From assembly GCA_016179685.1 (NCBI GenBank), contig JACPCR010000074.1:1-64000 (forward strand): DNA of 64,000 nt, given 5' to 3'. The position numbers were made by a program, and so were the translations under genes. Every line of letters starts with the position of its first letter. Position 1 is the first letter of the stretch. The notes under the pieces are model-generated. The model was not told the DNA's origin. It worked only from the letters and a program-made list of their open reading frames with translations, and did not search any database. Below, piece by piece: positions 41,327 to 48,754 of this stretch. The stretch comes from Planctomycetota bacterium (GTDB lineage: Bacteria; Planctomycetota; PUPC01; JACPCR01).

Positions 41327-42004
41327 TCACTTCTCCGCGCTGCGCCGCGCTCCGGCCGGAGGCGGCGTCAGGCACGATGGCGGGGGCCGCTGGCCTACCG
41401 TTTCCCAGGCGTTCAACGCGGTCTGGTAGTCCTCGGGCGTGTTCATGTTCCAAAAGGTTCGGCCCCGAGGGTCCCAGCGAGCGACCTCGCTCCAGGGAAC
41501 GAGGCGCGGCCGGACCGTGGGCAGAAAGCTGACCATCTTCAACTCGCCGGCCTCGAGACAGCGCTGGACGGCCGAGAGGCAACGCTTCGAGTAGTAGGCG
41601 TTGAGAGGCTGCGGCCCCTCTTCCGTCTCCGCAAGGACCGCGTCGGCCCCTTCCCGGTACGCCGCCAGCCCGTTGACCACGGAGTCCCGGACAAAGGGCG
41701 TGTCGCAAGCTGAGAGGAAGACCCACTCGCGGCTCGTGTGTGAAAGAGCGGAATGGAGGCCAGCCAGGGGCCCCTTGCCCGGGAAGATGTCGGGGACAAT
41801 CCGGGGACAGTAGGCGGCGTAAAGGCCCGCATCGTTGGCGACCACAAAAACCTCTTCGAAAAGCGCCTGGAACTGCTCGTGTAGCCTCTGGATGATCGGC
41901 CGCCCGTCCAGAGGCAAGAGAGCCTTGTTTCGGCCCATTCGCCGGCTCTTTCCACCCGCCAAGATGACGCCGGATACGGGAAGTATTCTGGCTTCAGGAT
42001 TCAT
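41327..42004 (-). CDS. mobA: Molybdenum cofactor guanylyltransferase
   Basis: Cytoplasmic enzyme of 225 residues that attaches GMP to molybdopterin to give the bis-MGD-type cofactor. GVILAGGKSRRMGRNKALLPLDG (key residues G12, AGG, RMG and K27) is the nucleotide-binding start. Further features are DIFPGKGPLAGLHSAL and LSACDTPFV, whose aspartate binds Mg. The C-terminal 15 residues are Pro-rich and variable. It precedes tatC in the same direction with a 19-base gap. Molybdoenzymes are classical folded Tat substrates, so the pairing makes functional sense. The start at 42004 has no strong ribosome site; it is divergent from yggS. Confidence 0.9.
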   Translation of the reverse strand: MNPEARILPVSGVILAGGKSRRMGRNKALLPLDGRPIIQRLHEQFQALFEEVFVVANDAGLYAAYCPRIVPDIFPGKGPLAGLHSALSHTSREWVFLSACDTPFVRDSVVNGLAAYREGADAVLAETEEGPQPLNAYYSKRCLSAVQRCLEAGELKMVSFLPTVRPRLVPWSEVARWDPRGRTFWNMNTPEDYQTALNAWETVGQRPPPSCLTPPPAGARRSAEK

Positions 42005-42195
42005 GGGAAGCCGGGTCGGCAGTTGCGGCCTGGCAGAAAGGCTTTTGTTGCACGGGGTTGCGGCCAGTCGCCGTGTGCGAGTGGAGGACGTTTCTCATTT
42101 CGCGAAAACAGCGATAGTATAGCGCACCAGGGAATCTGGCGCTTTCACGGCTGACTACGGGATCGATGGGCGCAACTCGAGGACACCGCCGCCTC

Positions 42196-42915
42196 ATGAC
42201 GAATACCATGACCAAGAGGCAACTTCTCGAAAGGAATTGGAGGTTTGTTCGGGAACGGATCGACCGGGCCTGCGATCGAGCCAAGCGAGCCCGGGACGAG
42301 GTCAAGCTCGTGGCGGTCACGAAGAGCGTGGGTGTCGCGGAAATGCAGGCCCTTCTGGACCTGGGGGCCGGCGACCTCGGGGAGAATCGGGTCCAGGATG
42401 CCGCGAGGAAGTTTCCGGTCCTTCGGCCCGCAGCCCCCTTCTGCCGCCACCTGATCGGGCACCTGCAGAGGAACAAGGTGCGATTGGCCCTGGACCATTT
42501 CGACTTCTTCCACTCACTGGACAGTTTGAGGCTGGCGATGGCGATGGAATCGGAGGCCGCCAGGGCAGGCCGAATGCTTCCCGTGCTGCTGCAAGTCAAT
42601 GTCTCCGGCGAGGTCACGAAGCAGGGATGGCCGCCTGGAGAGATGGTGGCGGCTCTGCCGGAAATCCGCGGGATGAGCCACCTCCGCATGGAGGGGCTGA
42701 TGACGATGGCCCCGCTGGCCGATGACCCGGAGCTGGTGCGGCCCATGTTCCGCCAATTGCGCGAGTTGCGCGAGGCCAACGCGTCCAGCTTCCCGGGCCT
42801 TCGCCATCTATCCATGGGCATGACGCAGGACTTCGAGGTCGCCATCGAGGAGGGAGCGACCCTGGTGCGCATCGGCACGGCGCTCTTCGAGGGCCTGGGC
42901 GAAGGGATGGCCTGA
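42196..42915 (+). CDS. yggS: YggS-family PLP-binding homeostasis protein
   Basis: PLP carrier/homeostasis protein of 239 residues with a single TIM-barrel domain. VKLVAVTKSV contains the Schiff-base lysine (K43), GENRVQDA is the conserved loop, HLIGHLQRNK and LSMGMTQDFEVAIEEGATLVRIGTALF (phosphate-binding end, key residues SMGM and RIG) complete the family signature. Members buffer pyridoxal phosphate and lack a fixed enzymatic role. ATGs at 42166, 42196 and 42208 are in frame; I use 42196 by family length, without ribosome-site support. No pilus or sepF-type partner follows, as is common elsewhere. Confidence 0.92.
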   Translation: MTNTMTKRQLLERNWRFVRERIDRACDRAKRARDEVKLVAVTKSVGVAEMQALLDLGAGDLGENRVQDAARKFPVLRPAAPFCRHLIGHLQRNKVRLALDHFDFFHSLDSLRLAMAMESEAARAGRMLPVLLQVNVSGEVTKQGWPPGEMVAALPEIRGMSHLRMEGLMTMAPLADDPELVRPMFRQLRELREANASSFPGLRHLSMGMTQDFEVAIEEGATLVRIGTALFEGLGEGMA

Positions 42916-42962
42916 TGCGGATTCCCCTGCGCGGAAGGATCAGACATCCGGGGGATCGTCCC

Positions 42963-44783
42963 TCAATCCTCCCCATCTTCCCCATCCCCGCCCGCTGCTG
43001 GCGTCTGGCCAGGCCCGCGGACGTCCGGAGTCCCGGCCGCGCCCTCCGAGCCCGGTATGCCCTTCCCTTCAGGCCTGTCCAGCATATCCACGTTCTCCCG
43101 GTCTAAGTCGGTGCCGGATTCATAATGGTCTCTCGGGGTGATGACGGCGAGGGTGACGCACGTGGCGGCCAGGACAGCCAGGGTCGCGTAGAGGACCGGG
43201 ATTCGGACTTTCGGTCCGCGGGCGCGCCGGAGCATTTTCTCAAGTCGTTCCACATCCTTGACTTCCGAGAGGTAGAGGAGCATCAAGGAAGAGACCACCT
43301 CGCCGAGCAGGCCGGCGCTGATGATGCTGAGCATGATCTGGCCGAAGAGTTCATAAATCCAAGAAGGCATGAACTCGGCGAACATGCTTCCGAAGCGATA
43401 GATGAAGAAGAAGGTCCCGAAAGAAGCTCCACCGATGAAAAGGAGTGCGACGGCCATCAACAGGAGCTGGTGGGCTTTTTTGAAGCCAAATGCCATGGCT
43501 CGCGCGAAAATCCGGATCGGATTGTCCCCTTCGAGGATCGAGACCGCGGCGAGCAGGAGTCCGACGAGCGACACCCAGAGGACGCCGAGGAGGCCCAGCA
43601 GAGCCGCGAGCAGGACCTTGGTAGCCAGCCCCATGCCTTCGAGCGTGAAGAGGTAAGCGATGCCGAGGCACCCGAGGAAAGCGATGCCCCATAGCGGAAT
43701 GGTGAGGACCACACCGAGCACCAAGTTGATCCAATATCGGACCGAATAGTAAAGCAGGCGTTCAATGCCGAAGTCCTTCTGGAAAAGGCCGTCGCGCACG
43801 CACGCGACCAGGCCGGCGAACAAAAAGCTCCCGATGAGGGATTCCAGCATGGAAAGGGCCAGAAAGGCGCCGGGCGAAGCTTTCCGGTCCACCAGGCGCG
43901 TCGCTTGCCAGAGGACCGTGGAGACCAGCCCCATGGGCAGGTAGAGCCAGAAGCCGTTCAGCATCTGGGTGATGCCGGCTCTCGCCGCTTCGATCCCGCC
44001 TTCTGTATTGAAAAATTCGCCAAGCTTGTCCGCGGGGAGGCCTTCTTCCTCGCCCTCGGCCTCTTCGCCGTCCGCGGTCTGCCCGCCCGATCCGATACGG
44101 GTGCCGGCCTTCAGGTTGTACCCACACTGGATGCAGAGGACGGCGCCGGGCTTCCATGAAGCCGAGCAGCCGGGACACTGCGCGGGCGTCTCCTGCGGGT
44201 CGGAAGACGGAGCGGGGCCGGTCGGAGGCGGCGCAAGGGATAGTCCGAGGACGGGGGGACCCTTCCGCGGGCCCGGTTCCGCATCGGGAAGGGCGAGGGA
44301 GAGTTCCAGACCGGCCGCGGGGGCTTTGGCCGCGGCTGCTGAGGGGACCGGCCCCTTCGTTTCCGGGATGACTTCATAGGACGAAAGATCGATGATTTCC
44401 CCGCTGGCCTCGCGCCCATCCGCCTCGGGGTCCGGCAACCGGGCGGATTCGGCCGGGGCTGACCTGACCGCCGATGGGGCAGCCGGCCGGAGGTCCGTCG
44501 GCCGAACGCCCGCTCCGCCGGGTTCTGAGGGAACCTGGATGGCCTTCTTGCAGCGCGGGCAGGGGAAGGACTGACCTGCCAGCTTGCGCCCGAGCCGAAT
44601 TTTCTGCTGGCAGGAGCACTCGATCTTGACGTCTTGGGGCCCGAATTCGAGCAGCGCCGTTCCGGCGGCTGCCCTCGGTATGACCAGCACTTGCTGGCAG
44701 GTGGGACAATTCAGCTTTGCGGCGTTCCCGACGCTCTTAACCTGGAACGCCGCGCCGCACGTGCATCGGATGAGGACAGCCAT
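42963..44783 (-). CDS. Zinc-ribbon-bearing multi-pass membrane protein
   Basis: Protein of 606 residues. The N-terminal 250 residues carry three short cysteine-pair ribbons: IRCTCGAAF...LNCPTCQQ, IECSCQQKI...FPCPRCKK and AQCPGCSASW...CIQCGYNL. They are separated by Pro/Ala/Glu-rich linkers. A hydrophobic half with about six to seven membrane segments follows (roughly 280-540), then a hydrophilic tail of mostly Gly, Asp and Glu. Ribbon-plus-membrane layouts are frequent in PVC genomes; the function is unknown, possibly a membrane scaffold or sensor whose ribbons face the cytoplasm. A longer frame from 44831 exists; the ATG at 44783 begins directly at the first ribbon strand (AVLIRCTCG). Confidence 0.7.
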   Translation of the reverse strand: MAVLIRCTCGAAFQVKSVGNAAKLNCPTCQQVLVIPRAAAGTALLEFGPQDVKIECSCQQKIRLGRKLAGQSFPCPRCKKAIQVPSEPGGAGVRPTDLRPAAPSAVRSAPAESARLPDPEADGREASGEIIDLSSYEVIPETKGPVPSAAAAKAPAAGLELSLALPDAEPGPRKGPPVLGLSLAPPPTGPAPSSDPQETPAQCPGCSASWKPGAVLCIQCGYNLKAGTRIGSGGQTADGEEAEGEEEGLPADKLGEFFNTEGGIEAARAGITQMLNGFWLYLPMGLVSTVLWQATRLVDRKASPGAFLALSMLESLIGSFLFAGLVACVRDGLFQKDFGIERLLYYSVRYWINLVLGVVLTIPLWGIAFLGCLGIAYLFTLEGMGLATKVLLAALLGLLGVLWVSLVGLLLAAVSILEGDNPIRIFARAMAFGFKKAHQLLLMAVALLFIGGASFGTFFFIYRFGSMFAEFMPSWIYELFGQIMLSIISAGLLGEVVSSLMLLYLSEVKDVERLEKMLRRARGPKVRIPVLYATLAVLAATCVTLAVITPRDHYESGTDLDRENVDMLDRPEGKGIPGSEGAAGTPDVRGPGQTPAAGGDGEDGED

Positions 44784-45401
44784 CTCGGGAAACTCGTTCA
44801 GGGATCGCGGCCCAGATGCCCGGAATACCACCGGTTTCGGTCGTGCCTGTTTCCACAGGCTGAGAAGCGGTCATGTCCCTGCCCCCTTTTCGCGGGGTAG
44901 TTCGTAAGGAAATGCTCCCCCGGCACACTTTACCATCGCGGATTCAGGCCGAGTTAGCAAATCGCTTCTTGCAACGGTTCATTCATCCTTCACAGGTTCT
45001 TGGCGGCTACAACCTTCACCCCGAGCCCTCTCCTTTAGGGAGCTGACCTCTGCCCACAGTTGACACCGCCGGTCGTGGAGTGTGCGCGGAGCGTTTCCAG
45101 ACTATGGAAATGTGATTCGGTTGTCCTGTGGTGATGTTTGCTCCTGGTTTATAGATTTCCACCCCGGAAACCCACCAAGACGCTGTTTGATGTGGTTTTG
45201 GCGCTCTTAGAGCGTATTGCCACCTTGGTTGGAGTACGGGCCAATGCAACTTGTCACTGGGCTCGGGGAGATGGACCCGCCCGATTCCGTAACAGAGGGT
45301 GATTCAGCGCTTAGCGGATTTTCGTAGCGAAGCGCCTCAGCGCATCGGCGAACCCGGAATCGAAAATCCCGATACGTGTACGAGGACTACTTTAGCTCGT
45401 C
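44784..45401. other. Intergenic region with repeat segment shared with 56.9 kb
   Basis: About 620 bases, partly less GC-rich than its surroundings. I see no credible gene. A hairpin TTTCCA-GACTA-TGGAAA lies at 45095-45111. The segment starting TCGGGGAGATGGACCCGCCC (45263-45282) recurs at 56937, and the match continues weakly for about 30 bases (a shared GTGATTCAGC/ATGATTCAGC and CTTA). The aroA 3' end follows. The region could hold a remnant of a mobile element. Confidence 0.5.
45263..45310 (+). repeat. Segment shared with 56937-56988
   Basis: The first 22 bases are identical to 56937-56958 (TCGGGGAGATGGACCCGCCC and two more). The following TTC..TAA and GATTCAGC.CTTA stretches also match with gaps. 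TCGGG and CCCGA ends make it an inverted repeat in itself. At 56.9 kb the same segment is directly preceded by the 17-mer TTCTCAATAAGGTCGGG; here that left part is replaced by TTGTCACTGGGCTCGGG. Confidence 0.6.
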
Positions 45402-45439
45402 GACGAGTTTGGAAGTGCGAGTGCAGTTACGAACTCGTC
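45402..45439. repeat. AAGTGC-core palindrome overlapping the aroA stop codon
   Basis: GACGAGTTTGGAAGTGC (45402-45418) pairs with 45423-45439 at 14 of 17 positions around GAGT. The right arm spans the aroA stop codon and last four codons, so part of the stem is coding. It is an imperfect member of the family. Confidence 0.6.
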
Positions 45440-46737
45440 ACCTCGACCGCCCTGCTTCGGAGTCCAATCCGCGCGATATCTTCGAAGTAATTCGGATAAG
45501 TCTTGGCAACGCAGGCGGGATTCAGGATGACGACTCCGGGGACGCGGGCACCGGGGAGGGCGAAGCTCATGGCCATGCGGTGGTCATTGTAAGTCTGTAT
45601 ACGGCCGCCGTGGAGGCCTGCGGGTGTGACGCGCAAGAAGTCCGACCCCTGTTCCACCCGTGCGCCGAGCCGATCCAGTTCAGCCGCGAGCGCGGCAATG
45701 CGGTCCGTTTCCTTGATACGCAGCGTCTTCAGCCCACGCAACGTGGTCGTGCCGCGTGCAAAAAGGGCGACCACGGCCAGGGTCTGAGCCGTATCGGGCA
45801 TGTCGGTCAGATCGAAGTCGCCTCCATCAAGGTCGCCGCCAGTGACCTCGATACCACCCGGTGGGTGGGACACGGAGCAGCCCATGGACTCGAGAAGCTG
45901 GACGAAGCGTACGTCGCCCTGGGAGGAATCGGTCGACAGGCCGCGGACAAGGACGGGGCCGCCAGCGATGGCTGCTGCCGCCCAGTAATAGCACGCGTTG
46001 GAAGCGTCAGGCTCGATCGCGGTGCTCCGACCCCGGTAGACCTGACCGCAAGGCACGTGAAAGGACTCGTAGTCCTTGGCCTTGGCGGAGACCCCGAAGT
46101 CTCGCATGACCTGAAGGGTCATATCGATGTAAGGCTTGGAGACGAGTTCGCCGAGGACGGAAATGGTGGTGGACTGGCGGGCGTAAGGAGCTGCCATGAG
46201 CAAGGCGGAGCAAAACTGGCTGCTGCGGGCCCCTGAGATACGGCATTCTCCACCGGAAAGCCCCCGGGCTTCGAGAAGGAGCGGAGGACATCCGTTGCCC
46301 GACTGGGAGGTCACGCGGCAGCCAAGCTGGCCAAGGGCGTCGATCAGGTCATCGATCGGCCTCTCGCGCATGCGGGCGTCGCCGTCCAGCCGATAGCATC
46401 CCTCGCCAAGGCAGAGGGACGCTGCAAGGAATCTCATGGCCGTGCCCGCATTGCCGACGTAGAGGTCCGCTTCCCGTACAGGAAATTGGCCGCTGCATCC
46501 GGACACGGCGAGAGCGTCCCCTGCGGCCGCCTCGGAGACGGATACGCCAAGGATGCGGAGCGCTTCGATCATGTACCGGGTATCCTCGCTGTGAAGGGGA
46601 CGGAGCAGCCGGCTATCCCCTTGAGCCAAGGCTGCAACGAGGAGTGCCCGGTTGGTGAAGCTTTTCGAACCGGGAACTTCGATTTCGCCCCGCAGCGGGA
46701 CATGTGGGATGATTTCAAGAGCGGATTCCGGCTTCAC
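45427..46737 (-). CDS. aroA: 3-phosphoshikimate 1-carboxyvinyltransferase (EPSP synthase)
   Basis: Sixth step of the shikimate pathway, joining shikimate 3-phosphate and PEP. The protein has 436 residues. EVPGSKSFTNRALL (20-33) gives the lysine, serine and arginine of the first substrate site (K25, S26, R30). YVGNAGTAMRFL, DGDARMRERPI, LKTLRIKETDRIAA and TYNDHRMAMSFAL are the other family blocks, and the late ACVAKTYPNYF supplies a lysine near the PEP site. I chose the GTG at 46737, with GGAGG four bases upstream; the reading frame continues 80 codons further but with no family similarity. It stands alone and is divergent from the pilin-like gene. Confidence 0.93.
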   Translation of the reverse strand: MKPESALEIIPHVPLRGEIEVPGSKSFTNRALLVAALAQGDSRLLRPLHSEDTRYMIEALRILGVSVSEAAAGDALAVSGCSGQFPVREADLYVGNAGTAMRFLAASLCLGEGCYRLDGDARMRERPIDDLIDALGQLGCRVTSQSGNGCPPLLLEARGLSGGECRISGARSSQFCSALLMAAPYARQSTTISVLGELVSKPYIDMTLQVMRDFGVSAKAKDYESFHVPCGQVYRGRSTAIEPDASNACYYWAAAAIAGGPVLVRGLSTDSSQGDVRFVQLLESMGCSVSHPPGGIEVTGGDLDGGDFDLTDMPDTAQTLAVVALFARGTTTLRGLKTLRIKETDRIAALAAELDRLGARVEQGSDFLRVTPAGLHGGRIQTYNDHRMAMSFALPGARVPGVVILNPACVAKTYPNYFEDIARIGLRSRAVEVTSS

Positions 46738-46931
46738 AGAGCCTCCGGAGAGCAGGGATTGAAGCGGACGCTTCGCGTCGGCTCGAACGAAGCTTTGACA
46801 GATGATTATGGCGATTCCTATACTGCCTGCACGCGTCGTACACTCCACGGCATGACCCATCTCAGGAAGGATGCGACATCCGCGCTGTGACCCTCTTCTT
46901 GACAACGATCCTGCGGGAAAGACGTTTCCCC

Positions 46932-47615
46932 ATGTCGTGTCGGAAAACCGCAAGCCCCTGTCGCACCGATCCCCCATGGCGAGCGGGGCAACGGCGTGTC
47001 GGCCGCATGGGCCTCACCATCACCGAGATGATGTTTGTCGTGGTACTCGTGGGGCTGTTGATCGTCATCCTGGTCCCGGTTATCCGGCGCTTTCACTCGC
47101 ATGCCACGGTGGCCATCTGTACGGACAATCTGCGGAAAATAGGAGCTGCCCTGAACTGGTATCAGACGCAGAACAACGGCTGGCTGCCGGCAAATCAGCT
47201 TGACGGAAGCTGGCGAACCTATCTCGATCCGGCCCTGAAGTCCCCGTTCGAAGCGAACAACTGGAAGGGCGTGAGCAGCCACTGGAAATGTCCAGCAGGC
47301 GGGGAGTACTTCGCCAACAACCTCATCCTCGGGGACAACCGATACGACCGGGAGAAGTACGTGACCCACTGGAAAATTAACCAGTTTCCCCGGGCCATTC
47401 AGGTGCCGGTAGTGGCCGATTCGAAGGCGGGCCAATATGCTCAGGCGGCCATTGGGAACTACAGTGGCGTGGACTTCCGCCATGACGGAGGGGCGGTCAT
47501 CCTGTTCCTGGACTGGCGCGTCGAGCGCGTGGAGAGTACCAACGCGACCGTGTCCGATTGGTGGAATGAGCCGGTCAGCGGCAAGCCGAGGATGCCGCCG
47601 CCAGCCAGGCCTTGA
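46932..47615 (+). CDS. Type IV pilin-like / pseudopilin protein
   Basis: Protein of 227 residues. A long basic leader ends in RRVGRMG, followed by the prepilin motif LTITEMMFVVVLVGLLIVIL, in which L is +1 and E is +5. Cleavage after the glycine would leave a hydrophobic N-terminal helix. The globular part begins with a cysteine and ICTDNLRKIGAALNWYQTQN, as in the many pilin-like (H-X9-DG-type) proteins of PVC bacteria. A RHDGGAVILFLDWRVERV segment near the end stands at the place of the H-X9-DG element. Probably a pseudopilin of a type II secretion-like or surface system; its partners are not nearby. ATG at 46932 chosen by the leader length. Confidence 0.78.
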   Translation: MSCRKTASPCRTDPPWRAGQRRVGRMGLTITEMMFVVVLVGLLIVILVPVIRRFHSHATVAICTDNLRKIGAALNWYQTQNNGWLPANQLDGSWRTYLDPALKSPFEANNWKGVSSHWKCPAGGEYFANNLILGDNRYDREKYVTHWKINQFPRAIQVPVVADSKAGQYAQAAIGNYSGVDFRHDGGAVILFLDWRVERVESTNATVSDWWNEPVSGKPRMPPPARP

Positions 47616-47618
47616 GTC

Positions 47619-47648
47619 GTCCTCATTTCCAGCGGTGGAAATGAGGAC
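47619..47648. terminator. Perfect 13-pair hairpin after the pilin-like gene
   Basis: GTCCTCATTTCCA (47619-47631) and TGGAAATGAGGAC (47636-47648) pair perfectly around GCGG. It begins three bases after the stop codon of the rightward pilin-like gene and lies before the 3' end of the leftward TPR gene, so it may serve both. Confidence 0.65.
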
Positions 47649-47669
47649 CCGCAGGACCACCACAGAAAA

Positions 47670-48470
47670 TCAGCGCGTCCCGCCTTCTTCCGCTGACTCC
47701 TCCTGCAACGATTCAAGGAACAAATCAAAGTTGTTGCTCCGAGCTACTTCGGATGCCCGGCGCTTCAAACTTTGCACCTTGTCGGGGTCCTTTCGGAACT
47801 TCTTCAGCAGTTGGATCAGCCTCTGAACACTATCCTGATTCCGGATGGCCGCAAGTGGAATCTGATCAAAGTAGTTAAAGGCATTGAGACGGTCGCCCCC
47901 TTCATAAAGGATATTGGCGTAGTATTCGACCCAGTCCCAGCGCTCAGGCTCTAACTCGATGGCCCGCCTCAAGTTGCGATGCGCCTCCTCCGGGGACTGG
48001 CTCGTTTCCTGGAGACAGATGCCCAGCATGGCCAGAGCCTCGGCATGCTCCGGCTGGCCCGCGAGGACCTGCCGGCAAATTTGGATCGTTTCCTCGAGGC
48101 AGTCCACATCATAGTAAGTCAAGGCCATCTGCATCAGTGCCTCGGGATCGTTCCGCAGGCGTTCCTCGATGCGCCGAAAACAGGCCTGCGCCTGCGAGAG
48201 GCGATTCACCTGGATGAGACACAGGCCGCATCCAAACCACATCTCCTCGTCACCGGGGCTGAGAATCAGTCCCTGGTGAAAGGCCCGGGAGGCCAAAAAG
48301 TATTCCCCCATCTCGCTGTAGGCCTGACCCAGCCCAGAATAGAGCTCGGCGCTGAAAGGGAAAAGCCTGAGAGCTTCACGAAAAAGGGATTGGGCCTCTT
48401 CAAGTCGCCCCTCTTCCAGGAGCTCGAAGCCTTTGCGCTCGTAATCCCCGCTGCTCGTGAACTCGGCCAT
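47670..48470 (-). CDS. Tetratricopeptide-repeat protein
   Basis: Soluble protein of 266 residues made of about five TPR units, such as RKGFELLEEGRLEEAQSLFR, AELYSGLGQAYSEMGEYFLA, EEMWFGCGLCLIQVNRLSQA and PEHAEALAMLGICLQ. A helical C-terminal cap (DPDKVQSLKRRASEVARSNN) completes it. There is no signal peptide from the chosen ATG at 48470, where GAGAG lies a few bases upstream. It is a scaffold for protein-protein contacts, with partner unknown. A C-terminal acidic tail (EESAEEGGTR) ends it. It converges with the pilin-like gene, and a functional link is only positional. Confidence 0.78.
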   Translation of the reverse strand: MAEFTSSGDYERKGFELLEEGRLEEAQSLFREALRLFPFSAELYSGLGQAYSEMGEYFLASRAFHQGLILSPGDEEMWFGCGLCLIQVNRLSQAQACFRRIEERLRNDPEALMQMALTYYDVDCLEETIQICRQVLAGQPEHAEALAMLGICLQETSQSPEEAHRNLRRAIELEPERWDWVEYYANILYEGGDRLNAFNYFDQIPLAAIRNQDSVQRLIQLLKKFRKDPDKVQSLKRRASEVARSNNFDLFLESLQEESAEEGGTR

Positions 48471-48754
48471 TGAGCTCTCTCGTTCCTGCTCGTCCCTGGA
48501 TTCCCGGCCGGAATCTCGTTCGTCGAAATGACGGGGACCGAGGCAGACTGGAAACAAGCTGACGCTTAGAATATGCGTTATGCCCAGCACGGATTATATC
48601 CGATTTGGCGAACCGGGGACAACACGCCGGAGCGAATCGAGATTTGCTTGTGAAAGTTGGCGACGTGTGTCATGACTTTGGTTTCCCATCTGCGGTTTTC
48701 TCTCCCTCCACACTTGTCCCTCCCGCGGGGATACATAGGGGAGAATCCTTCCCC

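Noticed and set aside
45016..45249. 77-codon minus-strand frame in the intergenic region before aroA
   Set aside because: No ribosome site, no motif and atypical composition; could be a remnant but nothing supports it.
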